This document shows positions 44,201 to 55,000 of a stretch of 64,000 bases of DNA, piece by piece. The stretch is from the NCBI GenBank assembly GCA_947044365.1, contig OX345638.1, forward strand, positions 10,560,701 through 10,624,700, given 5' to 3'. Numbering within the stretch: the stretch's first letter is position 1; the number at the start of each line of letters is the position of its first letter. Made by a program: the position numbers and the translations under genes. Source of the DNA: Petrosia ficiformis. Its lineage: Eukaryota > Porifera > Demospongiae > Haplosclerida > Petrosiidae. Under the pieces are notes generated by a model. The model saw only the letters and a program-made list of their open reading frames with translations, was not told where the DNA came from and ran no database searches.

Positions 44201-45948
44201 ACAAGCAGATCCAAGTTGGATTGTTGGGGACCCTTCCTCTTCCTTTCAATTTAAGGTCGGCAATAGAATAAAATAGAACCGCTTCTCTACAAAAGCTCAC
44301 TATAATTGGTCAAAGCATGTTAATGTTGTTATAAAAAGGGTTACCAAGTGGGATTTGAACTAGCTCCAAATGAGCTATAGAAAAAAAAAGAGAGGAAGTT
44401 GAACTAAGGACCCTCAACAAACAAACAATGTTCTTTCGGTCATTCATTCATTCAGTTGACTACACTAAATGGGGCTTACTATGAAGGCATGTGGTACTGA
44501 CATTAATATTATGCTAAATGTTGTTACACAGTACTAAAATTAGAACCATGTTTCATACCCAACACTAAAACAGAGTCAATTTTGAGGTTTTACCACCTCT
44601 CAGTAAACAATTCATCACTGATTTGTATAAATACTTACCACCAGTATAGCTACAACACATAGATGAAAATTATACAAGTTTCCATCTTAAAAAGCAGCAG
44701 CACAATCACAAGCACATGCATATATAATGAATAATGTAAAACTTGTCAGCATAAAATGGAACAGCACATGAATATGCTCTCAAATATCTTATGAATATTA
44801 TTACTATGACCACACAAGATTTCAAACTGCAATCAATAGATCCAATAATATTTAAGTGCAAATCAAGCTTATTCTATGAACTTTAGATTTCACATTAAGA
44901 AATATCATTTGAAAAACATTTCAGTGCATGTATGAGACCTTTTAATTTCCATGACACACAGGCAGAGGGCTTGGTTTTAGCCAATAAAGATCATATCTTC
45001 CATGCAGTAATTAAACTATTTCATTACATTCATATGACATGCCATGAGTGATCAGGGTTTAACTGGTACAATAAACACATTATGTGGAAGTGGAGTTTTA
45101 TAAGGTTAGCATTATAATATTTGAAGTTTACATAGCTATAGTGATTGTTGGAAAGAGTTAATAAATTCAGTGATCTTTAATCATCTTTTACAAGAGAAAG
45201 ACAGCAAAGTGAGTGTTTGCAATGCAGGACTAAATGAGCCATACCTTTAAACCACACCCATGAAAAAAGTACAAACACAACCTTCCAGTTTAAGGATTGC
45301 ATTTCGAAATTTACTGATGAATATACTGAGTAGAACACGACTTTGGGCTTAAGGGTTGCCTTTCTGCCTGTGTTGTAATGTGTGTAGGTGGAGAGACCTG
45401 GTCTTCACGCTAAATATGAGGTCAATTTGGTAATTCTAAAGCTTAAAATCACACTGACCACTCATAACAATAACGTATTTGAGTACATAACATAATTAGA
45501 AATAAAAGCATGAGAATGAGATGGGCTGCTTCCCTGTTACCAAAAGCTTGAAGTTAGTTAACTCAAAAATCAACAATGCCCAACATAGATTGAGTCAGCT
45601 TTTGCAGCAATACAGCTATGCTGTACATAATATATTCTATCTGTACATACCTGCAACAGAATGAGTTCTTTCCTGAAAGGATCTCTCGTATTCCTCTGCC
45701 GTATAATTCTCAGCCACATCTCTTGACCTTAGCGCTTTTAGGAGTTCTCTTCTAGTACATTTATGGCTAGGCATAGTACTCAACCATGTACTGAACATAG
45801 TTCTTCTACAGTTTTCAACGTTATTAGCATATTGTGTTGCTATCTCCTCCAAAGTACTATTTTCAAGGTCTAGTTGGATACCCAAGGCATGCCACTTAAC
45901 AGTTCTAACCCGTTCTTGGAGTTCTTTGAGCTCTGGGCGCTCGTCCAT
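34597..45948 (-). CDS. Gene 2: Death - coiled coil - ankyrin protein (gene span)
   Basis: Exons in transcript order: 45651-45948, 39805-39858, 39361-39519, 39081-39176, 38819-38971, 37613-38008, 36958-37004, 36806-36901, 36157-36255, 35832-35930, 35510-35608, 35199-35297, 34597-34698. All junctions have GT/AG and the phases agree; the sum is 1797 bp, 598 residues plus stop. The Death and ankyrin ends are close paralogues of genes 1 and 3, but domains X, Y and ROC/COR are absent and a coiled-coil region stands there. The 56-bp type A exon at 43959-44014 is intact but does not fit the frame (it ends phase 0, the next exon needs phase 1), so I leave it out. I infer a shorter adaptor-like family member. 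Confidence 0.62.
35199..36255 (-). CDS. Gene 2 ankyrin exon array (four one-repeat exons)
   Basis: Exons 35199-35297, 35510-35608, 35832-35930 and 36157-36255, each 99 bp and phase 0-0, each one ankyrin repeat with TPLHF/L and GHVDIVKVLLSHGAD. Donors are GTAAGTA. They sit in the same roughly 320-bp tandem units as in gene 1, but only four units are present. Confidence 0.8.
36806..37004 (-). CDS. Gene 2 exons joining coiled coil to the ankyrin array
   Basis: Exon 36958-37004 (47 bp, linker with LTKEEQYKL) and exon 36806-36901 (96 bp, divergent ankyrin repeat with DDDLYEAVRN and ILLNKGANPD). Lengths, phases and splice sites equal those in genes 1 and 3. Confidence 0.75.
37173..37540 (+). repeat. 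Dispersed 'cgtaggcggagggtta' repeat, copy 2
   Basis: Begins 'aacccgagcgtaggcgga', has a GT microsatellite, and ends 'gcgagggttctgcactttta'. It is the reverse complement of the repeat at 28797-29320. It lies in the intron between the coiled-coil exon and the linker exon. Confidence 0.55.
37613..38008 (-). CDS. Gene 2 coiled-coil exon with tandem heptad repeats
   Basis: 396 bp, phase 1 in and out. Encodes VTSQVTERDEEIRQLKEEL five times, with spacers of 21 residues (LLA) or 24 residues (PSEVLD). The spacing is a multiple of or close to seven, with Val/Ile/Leu at a/d positions, so it forms a long parallel coiled coil, probably for oligomerisation. The DNA repeats are nearly perfect, each with the palindrome GTGACCTGTGAGGTCAC. 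The exon occupies the splice position that carries ROC/COR in genes 1 and 3. Confidence 0.75.
38009..38818. other. Intron of gene 2 with TA microsatellite
   Basis: Contains an alternating TA run (about 38205-38295). A 79-codon plus-strand frame (38588-38827) is antisense to the following exon and is not supported. No gene is seen. Confidence 0.45.
38819..39858 (-). CDS. Gene 2 coiled-coil linker exons (four)
   Basis: Exons 38819-38971 (153 bp), 39081-39176 (96 bp), 39361-39519 (159 bp) and 39805-39858 (54 bp). All are phase 1 to 1 with GTGAG or GTGATA donors. 38819 and 39361 are duplicates of each other: both have ELxSxLxEKKDE, a VDTQFDL/VDIQFDL motif and end VPTEG. 39081 encodes a charged helix (LRSKEDLQEAKGEQKGDKEQ). 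39805 encodes a Ser/Pro linker (VSHTQDDVPSSLPSKKQ). Lys/Glu-rich heptads suggest an extended coiled coil. Confidence 0.6.
41766..41985. mobile_element. MITE relic of the TAGTGTTGTTTTAGT family
   Basis: The left end CAGTGTTGTTTTAGTTAACT and repeated AACTATAACT / TTTTAGTTA blocks match the element at 17009-17277. The right end is degraded, and no target duplication can be identified. Confidence 0.5.
42720..42850 (+). pseudogene. Inverted relic of domain X
   Basis: On the plus strand, opposite to gene 2, the sequence reads EGSLIIVCYALPHL and, after frame breaks, TSNEGDL. These correspond to EGNSIIVICYAP and TSNEGDLRK of gene 1 domain X. The bases 'acaagtaatgaagg' and 'gatttga' are identical to gene 1. 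Stops make it non-coding. Confidence 0.6.
43959..44014 (-). pseudogene. Gene 2 linker exon (type A), probably skipped
   Basis: 56 bp with intact acceptor and donor. Encodes MPQVDDFRDFPHDEPPKQ. It can follow the Death exon in phase, but it ends in phase 0 while the next recognisable exon (39805-39858) needs one leading base. Either a small exon is missing from my model or this exon is now skipped. Confidence 0.45.
44015..45650. other. Intron of gene 2
   Basis: 44015-44720 parallels 24140-24860 of gene 1, and 44730-45650 parallels 1230-2050 of gene 0. So this intron is a mosaic of two paralogous segments. No gene is seen. Confidence 0.45.
45651..45948 (-). CDS. Gene 2 first exon: Death domain
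   Basis: 298 bp, phase 1 out. Starts MDERPELKELQERVR, with KWHALGIQLDL, WLSTMPSHKCTR and ALRSRDVAENYTAEEY; VAE replaces the usual VGE. It is very close to gene 1. The start is the Met conserved across copies. Confidence 0.78.
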
Positions 45949-46015
45949 GTTTGAGACAGAAGGGTGGGGCTGAAATAGGGCGTGGCTGAAACACTGCACG
46001 TGCATTTAATTAACT
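45949..46015 (-). promoter_or_regulatory. Conserved promoter-proximal block of gene 2
   Basis: Shares 'gaagggtggggc' and 'agggcgtggct' with the block upstream of gene 1 and adds a CACGTG E-box-like site ('gcacgtgc'). The role is inferred only from position and conservation. Confidence 0.4.
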
Positions 46016-46109
46016 CGGCAGTTCCGGTCATTACTGACTATTGCAAGTTTGTGAATGAGAGCATTCACATAATTATGAGACCAGGTCAGATCAAACAGCT
46101 TAGTATCAA

Positions 46110-47300
46110 TCTTAAACCTCAAAGCTACTCCAACTGGTAATTTATGTAATGCCTGCATAAATGTAGTAGCAAAGAAGAAAATAAAAAGGTTAGGAGCAAT
46201 TACACAACCTTCTTGCAGGCAACCATTAATAGGGGAAGGTTTAGATGTTTCTCCTCATGTTTTATCTACTTCCATGGTGTCTGTATGAAACCTCTTAATG
46301 TTTACTATTGTAGAGGGAAACTCCGAGCTTTGACGAGAAATCTTCAACTGTACAAGGTACAGAGTCTACCAAAGGTGGTATATCAGGTTTGTAACTCTGT
46401 AACCTTAGTCTCAAGGGTCTTCCTCACTATGGGATTGTTTAGACTATCTATAGCAAGCCCTCACTCAGGGTAACTTCTGCCTTCCTAAGATGCGCTTAAT
46501 GAATATTCACTGGTTACTATATACAACAAATGATGATCAGACCAGCAATCAGCACTATAATATAATCTGGAGTCTAGGACCTAATCTTTGTGATGTTGCC
46601 TAACAACAATATGGTCTCTTATGTGCCATTTGCTTGACCTAAGATGTTGCCATGTACACATGTTTGAAGTTGGTGTTGGTAACACTGAGTTCAGAAGATG
46701 CACAGAGCTCTGCAAGCCACTGACCATTATTTATTTTACAAAGGTCATACTTCACAATAACTCTAGGCCATGAACATGGACTCTACCCACCCAGAAATTG
46801 AAGTCCCACATCAATGCTCAATGGTGTGTGTAAGATCTTCTTTAGTATTCTAGTTTCACTAAGGACTGCAAGATCGATTTCCAATCCGTTAAGCTCATGG
46901 CAAACAAGAGCAGCACAACCAGGAAGGGTTTCCATTCTGTTTGCTGAATTCTTTCATCTAGATAATGAAATTCGCTTGGCTGAGTATGTTTTCAGTAATT
47001 ATCCTTATATTCCAGGTTGCTATATACTCTAAAAGATTGTGACTTATTTACGATTCTTCCAGGGTTGTACTTCGGTTTTTACTCAGGTTGTCAACAGGAT
47101 TGTGTTAGCACAACTTTTCTCTGACACCGTCATCATAGTACGTGCCAAGATTCTCACCAGGTTAGAGAGAATCTCTTTAGTTCCTCTCCTTGTCTTTCTT
47201 CCTTTTAATGAGTTTTTGACACAATTTATATTTTAGGTGCAACTGGGTGTAAACCCAGAGGCACCAACCTCCAAAGAGATACTCACCTGGAGGTGAAGGG
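46110..47300 (-). mobile_element. LINE relic, copy 3
   Basis: Collinear with copy 2 but with internal deletions, notably the RT NYRGIAL region. It keeps the endonuclease C-terminal region (about 46600-46670) and the 'gttaagctcatggcaaacaa' segment (about 46885). No intact frame. Confidence 0.55.
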
Positions 47301-47375
47301 GTTTTCTTCGCAGCTTAGAAGGGGGTGACAGCAAAGTCAAAACATAACTTTCGGGCAACATAGAGGTGTCACAAA

Positions 47376-47570
47376 TACATAAATACATACATACATACAT
47401 ATTTACGTACATAAATACATATAATAATAATAATGTAATTATATGAATGTGTGTAAATATGTACGTATGTACGTATGTATATAATTATTATATACATATA
47501 TTGTACGTACATACTACATACATACAGTGTACATATAATTATATACATACATACAATACATACTTATGAA
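47376..47570. repeat. (TACA)n microsatellite
   Basis: ACATACAT-type repeats paralogous to 32745-32935, located between the LINE relic and ABC copy 3. Confidence 0.8.
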
Positions 47571-47619
47571 TTATAGAATGATCTGACAGCAATAATACAA
47601 TGTTAATGTATTACAAGAT

Positions 47620-48585
47620 TTACCAATATCAGTTAAACCATGACAAACTATAGCACTAGTAGGTCCATCAGGCTGTGATAAAAGTACTGTAGTCTCACTT
47701 ATTGAAAGATTCTATGATGCATTAAAAGGTGGAGTCCTTTTAGATGATGTTGATATACGAGAACTCAATATTCGTTGGTTAAGGACTCAATTAGGTATTG
47801 TATCTCAAGAACCTATTCTATTTGATACTAGTATATCTGATAATATAAGATATGGTGCTAATCATCGTGATGTGTCTAATGAAGAGATTATTGATTCTGC
47901 AAAGGGTGGTAATATTCATGATTTTATACAATCATTACCACAGGTATGTATATATTAGTATTTGTTCCTTCTGTTCATATCTATTTATGTGTTCATGCCA
48001 TCTATCTATTTATGTGTTAATACCATCTATCTATCTATGCCATTCATTTATCTATGGAAGTACAAAAATATATGTATTTGTTATTCCAACCACACCCATT
48101 CATCCATCCATCCATCCAACCACACCCATCCATCCATCCATTTATTTGTCCATACATGCATCCATCCATCCATCCATTCATCCATCTACTCATCTATTCA
48201 TTCATCTATCCATCCATTCATTCAGGGTTATAGTACTAATGCTGGTGATAAAGGCACTCAGTTAAGTGGAGGACAGAAACAAAGAATTGCCATAGCCCGT
48301 GCTCTGATCAGAGACCCTAAAATACTTCTTCTAGATGAAGCAACATCAGCCCTAGATAGTGAGAGTGAGATAATAGTCCAGGAAGCTCTTGATAAAGCTA
48401 GGGAGGGTCGTACTAGTATAGTAATAGCTCATAGGTTATCCACTGTGTACAGTGCTGACTGTATTGTGGTAATAGCTAATGGTAGTGTTGTTGAGAAGGG
48501 TACACACACTGAATTATTAGCTAAGGGAGGTGTATATTATCAGTTACATCAACATCAACACTTGATAGGAGATGAGGAGAAATAA
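47620..48585 (+). pseudogene. ABC transporter NBD, copy 3
   Basis: Exon A (about 47620-47943) has the same TGA in place of the Gly of PGQ as copy 1. In addition its Walker A reads GPSGCDKST, losing the Gly before the catalytic Lys. Exon B (48226-48585) is open with LSGGQ, ILLLDEA and AHRLST. GT/AG sites are present. Shared stop plus own Walker A lesion: a pseudogene, although exon B is still well preserved. Confidence 0.78.
47990..48225 (+). repeat. (ATCC)n microsatellite inside the ABC intron, copy 3
   Basis: CATC/CATT tetramers fill the intron as in copy 1. Open frames across it are low-complexity. Confidence 0.8.
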
Positions 48586-48998
48586 CAATTTAATTAGGAA
48601 CTTTATAATTACATAATTATTATTAATATTTGAACTTTTGAACACTTCAACTATTTTACTTGCTGATGATAAATGATTTTGTCACTTCATTAATTTTTTT
48701 ATATAATTGTTTGAGAAATAATTCATTTTTCATATTAACTACTACTCTTTTAATTGTTGATCTCATCCTAATATCACTACTGGTCCCTAGACACTATGTC
48801 TCTATAGTTTAATGCAAATGTTGTCCATAGTCCCTAGACACTCTGGTTTGATGATCTGGAGATGGTATTAATTATACCTCATCTCTAATATCATATATAC
48901 TGTAATTGATGACTTAATAATAGTATTATATACTTAAAAATAAACGATTAATTAATAATAACAAAACAACCTACAAAAGTAAATATTATTATTATAAG
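48586..48998. other. Inter-gene spacer
   Basis: A shortened version of 6258-7191; the plus-strand ankyrin relic has been lost here. No gene. Confidence 0.45.
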
Positions 48999-49091
48999 TT
49001 ATTTTCTTAACTTCTTTTCTCCTCTTTCCAAAATTTTAACTACTTCATGTTTTCCATATTGACGTGCCAGGTCTAGAGGTGAGCGTCCTCT
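48999..49091 (-). CDS. Gene 3 last exon: terminal ankyrin cap and stop
   Basis: 93 bp, phase 0 entry. Encodes RGRSPLDLARQYGKHEVVK, then a Lys-rich tail and TAA. Same length as gene 1. Confidence 0.7.
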   Translation of the reverse strand, partial: RGRSPLDLARQYGKHEVVKILERGEKKLRK

Positions 49092-52000
49092 CTGTGTTAT
49101 AATATAATAAATTTATATATAACAATTATGTGTTATGTAAGTAATTACTACCATTATTATTATCATAATCATTATAATAATTATTATTATCATAATATAT
49201 CTTAAGATAACTATAGTTTGTGGATACTAATTATATCATATTTTTATTGAATTCAACAAATCACTATTATTAATACACATATCATGATTACTATGAACAT
49301 GAGATTATTATAATTAATATCACCAAATTGAATATATCTAATATTTGATTCCACAAACAACAGTTATCTTAAGATACTAATACTATTATAATGAATTATC
49401 AAATATCAGTTATACAATGGAACTTATATTACCATTAGGACACATCAATGATTATTATAATATTTATTATAAGCTTTTACAAGAAGTAGAAAAAAGAAAT
49501 TATTAATCAAATATATGATCTCATTTTGAGACATCTGAATGATGTTGTTTTATAATCATATCATAATAATCATTTGTAATGTAATTTAAGATTATTAAGT
49601 AAACATGAACCAATCATAATATTTACTTACCCAATCCTTTACATGAATATCAGCACCATGTGATAATAACACTTTCACAATATCAACATGACCTCTCTTA
49701 GATGACAAATGTAAAAGTGTTAGTCCTCCCTGTAGTAAAAACAATCATTAGACACTTGTAATATCTTGTGTTTATGATAATAATAATAATAGTTAATTAA
49801 GTAGTTATTAATGTTATGACATCATAACAGGTTAATAGTTAATAATAATTATAACAAATATATATTACAGATATACATTAGCTATGTAATTAATTATATA
49901 ATCAATATATAAATTATAATACATAATATTATTTTTAATATTTACCTACCTTATCCTTTACATGAATATCAGCACCATATGATAATAACACTTTCACAAC
50001 ATCAACATGACCACTCTCAGATGACAAATATAAAGGGGTTTGTTGATACTGTAGTAATAGCAATCATTAGATACTCGTAATATCTTGTGTTTATGATAAT
50101 AATAATAATAGTTAATTAAGTAGTTATTAATAATTTGACATCACAACAGGTTATTAGTTAATAACAAATATATATTACAGATATACATTAGCTATGTAAT
50201 TAATTATATAATCAATACATAAATTATAATACATAATATTTATTTAATATTTACTTACCCTATCCTTTACATGAATATCAGCACCATGTGATAATAACAC
50301 CTTCACAATATCAACATGGCCACTCTTAGATGACACATGTAAAGGTGTTTGTTGAAGCTGTAGTAATAGCAATCATTAGATACTTGTAATATCTTGTGTT
50401 AATGATAATAATAATAATAATAGTTAATTAAGTAGTTATTAATGTTATGACATCATAACAGGTTATTAGTTAATAATAATTATAACAAATATATATTACA
50501 GATATACATTAGCTATGTAATTAATTATATAATCAATACATAAATTATAATACATAATATTTATTTAATATTTACTTACCATATCCTTTACATGAATATC
50601 AGTACCATGTGATAATAACACATTCACAATATCAACATGACCACTCTGAGATGACAAATGTAAAGGTGTTAGTCCACCCTGTAGTAATAACAATCATTAG
50701 ACACTTGTAATATCTTGTGTTTATGATAATAATAATAATAGTTAATTAAGTAGTTATTAATGTTATGACATCATAACAGGTTATTAGTTAATAATAATTA
50801 TAACAAATATATACATTAGCTATGTAATTAGTTTTACAATCAATAGATTAATTATAATACATTATATTTATTAAATATTTACTTACCCAATCTTTTACAT
50901 GAATATCAGCACCATGTGATAACAACACATTCACAGTATCAACATCACCACTCTGAGATGCAAAATGTAAAGGTGTTTGTCCACCCTGTAGTAATAACAA
51001 TCATTAGGTACTTGTAATATCTTGTGTTTATGATAATAATAATAATAGTTAATTAAGTAGTTATTAATGTTATGACATCGTAACATGTTACTAGTTAATA
51101 ATAATTATAACATATATATATTACATATATACATGTACATTAGCTATGTCATTAATTGTAATAATCACTACATAAATTATAATACACAATATCAGGAGCT
51201 TATGAGCGGAGTGAAGTGGCACGAAGGAGCGTCAAACTATAATATGTTCTGCAAACCATCTGTTGTCAAATAACACCTTTGCAAACTTCCTTATATGGAA
51301 AACCTCTGTACACTGCGTATGTGATTTAAGTAGGAACGATAAGTGTTGATAAAATATAAAATCATGTGCGTCTGACAAGATGACTCTGTATAATCCCCCA
51401 CTTCTTTCCAGATAGAATCGATACTAGTATAGTCACAAAGGATAGGTGCTACCAAACTATGTAACAAAAGTTTCAAAGTGCTGTCAGTGTGTTGATTCTA
51501 CAGGGTGTACAAAAGGACTATTAATAGACAACAACAAAAGCAATATCTCTAATGAAATAAGCACATGATGATTACTTTGTTTCTTAGAGCAGAATTTTAA
51601 ACCGCCTTGTATTCAAGCTTTCTTCTCGAGTTTCTTTTTGCCTTGTAGAACTTGCGTTTTAGGCTTCCAATTAGTTTGAAGTATCCCATTTGAAATTTTT
51701 CAACCCAAAAATTTGTGCATTCGTTCTTTTAATTGCTATTTCATCTGTACTAAACAATGAATCTGCTTAGGACTGTAGCTTGACTGTTCTTCTGCTAGAG
51801 TTCTTTTGGCAATGTTTTCTTGACTAGACTCTAATGATTGCCCAAAAAGGGTCAATGCAGTTTGATGCTCCTTTGCGTCGTTTTGTGGCGCTCATAAGCT
51901 TCGGATAATTTTTACTTAATATTTACTTACAACATCCTTTACATGAATATCAGCACCATGTGATAATAACACATTCACAATATCAACATGACCACTCTTG

Positions 52001-55000
52001 GATGAGAAATGTAAAGGTGTTTGTTGATACTGTAGTAATAACAATCATTAGATACTTGTAATATCTTGTGTTTATGATAATAATAATAATAGTTAATTAA
52101 GTAGTTATTAATGTTATGACATCATAACAGGTTATTAGCTAATAATAATTATAACAAATATATATTACAGATATACATTAGCTATGTAATTAATTATATA
52201 ATCAATACATAAATTATAATACATAATATTTATTACCCTCGCCGCGTAGCGTAGGCGGAAGGGTATGGTAATCGTTTTGTCTGTGTGTCTGTGTGTCTGT
52301 GTGTCTGTGTGTCTGTGTGTTAGCAATTTTTCTGGAAAAATAAAAACATTGACATTTCAAAAGAGGTACTGGTAGACTTCAAATTATACAAGGAAAAAAA
52401 ATAACGTAGGAATTCTTCTTAAACCTTTCGGTTATAAAGTTATCACAATGTTTATAACTCACGATTACTGTTTCCAGACTTGAGAAGACTCGTGGAGGCA
52501 TCTGGACACATCAAAACATAACTACTCCTGTATCATGACTATCGCTAGCAAAGCACTACATAAAAGCAAACAAAATTTGGGTAGTGGTTGCTACAACATC
52601 GAGTACTGGCTCCAAGCATTCTCCATTACTTTCAAACTCCGCCTATTTCAATTTCAAGTCATGTGCTGTGCACGTTACTCGAACGTCAGCAGTTTTGAGG
52701 ACCTGTCTATGCTGTCTTTGTGGAATATTTCACAAGACGAATTGAGGATCTTTCTTTCTTCTTTCAGATAATACAGAGACTAAAATGTAAGACTTATAGT
52801 ATAGACAAGGAAGAGACTAGTATAATCATACTAAGTAATAAGTAGTGACATGTTAGTTTATATAATTTATATATATATATATATTATATATATATATCTA
52901 TATCTATTATAATATTATTATAAAAACTAACATGCCAGTACGGTTTTATAACTTAATATGTTTTATACACAAACTAAACAATCTGAAGTAAACATTCTCA
53001 TTATTATATGACCATACAAACGAGCAATGATAATTATAATCTTTTGGCATATTATATTTCGAAATTATAGTTTGTATTACCTTGCCACGTAGGCGAGGGT
53101 CCCGTCCCGACGGTATTCATTTAATATTTACTTACCCTATCCTTTACATGAATATCAGCACCATGTGATAATAACACATTCACAATATCAACATGACCAC
53201 TCTCAGATGACAAATGTAAAGGGGTTTGTCCTTCCTGTAGCGATAACAATCATTAGATACTTGTAATATCTTGTGTTTATGATAATAATAATAATAGTTA
53301 AAAAAGTAGTTATTAATGTATGACATCATAACAGGTTATTAGTTAATAATAATTATAACAAATATATATTACAGATATACATTAGCTATGTAATTAATTA
53401 TATAATCAATACATAAATTATAATACATAATATTTATTTAATATTTACTTACCACATCCTTTACATCAGTATCAGCACCATGTGATAATAATACATTCAT
53501 AATATCAATATGACCACTCTTAGTTGACAAATGTAAAGGTGTTAGTCCATACTGTAGTAATAACAATCATTAGATACTTGTAATATCTTGTGTTTATGAT
53601 AATAATAATAATAGATAATTAAGTAGTTATTAATGTTATGACATCATAACAGGTAAATAGTTAATAATAATTATAACAAATATATATTACAGATATACAT
53701 TAGCTATGTAATTAATTATATAATTAATACATAAATTATAATACATAATATTTATTTAATATTTACTTACCATATCCTTTACATCAGTATCAGCACCATG
53801 TGATAATAATACATTCATAATATCAACATGACCACTCTTAGTTGACAAATGTAAAGGTGTTAGTCCATCCTGTAGTAATAACAATCATTAGATACTTGTA
53901 ATATCTTGTGTTTATGATAATAATAATAATAGTTAATTAAGTAGTTATTAATGTTATGACATCATAACAGGTTATTGTGATTGTGCAAGTGAAAATCAGT
54001 CTTATTTAATTTCAAATTCTACCGAATGATTAAGTTCAACCACTTGTTTTTCAGCCGTCTTGTGCTAGAATGTAACAAAATTTGATAACTAGACAAGACA
54101 AGAACTGATCTGATTAGTTTTCCTGAAAAATAATGAAATGAGAAACCACATTGGAAAACGATGACAATGAAATAAGACTGATTTTCACCTGCAGTAGTCA
54201 ATAATAATAATATCCTTAACAGATATACATTAGCTTTATAATTAAATATATATTCAATACATATTTATTTAATATTTACTTACCTCATCCTTCACATCAG
54301 TATCAGCACCATGTGATAATAATACATTCACAATCTCAACAAGACCACTTTTAGATGACAAATGTAAAGGGGTTTGTTGACGCTGTAGTAATAACAATCA
54401 TTAGATACTTGTAATATCTCGTGTTTATGATAATAATAATAATAGTTAATTAAGTAGTTATTAATGTTATGACAAACAGATTAATAATTACATATAACAA
54501 ATATATTATATTACAGATATATAATAGCCATGTAATTAATTACAATTAAAATCCTATATTTACACATAATACATGTGATACTACAAATATTCATTTCAAT
54601 ACAATATCAAGTAGTTTGTTAATCAGTATTGATGGTATTGAGTATGATATTGATATTTGATATTACACATAATACATGTGTTCATACATTAGATTCAAAT
54701 TTAATACAAATTCTGTTTAAAATGTGGGAATGGTATGTACATTTATCTATTAAATGGTGTGACATATTGAAATAGAGGTGTTGTAGACCTGTATCAGTAT
54801 CACTATCAATACTTGGACATTACTCAATACCAGAAATTTAAGATGTGGTATTGAAGTATTGAGTATCTTGATATCATCACTAACATATATATCACAAGAG
54901 TTAGAATTAGCTCCTACATGTACTATACAATATATTACTGTGTGTTGATATGATAACTCACCCAACCATGTTCCTCATTAGGGTTAGCACCCTTGTTCAA

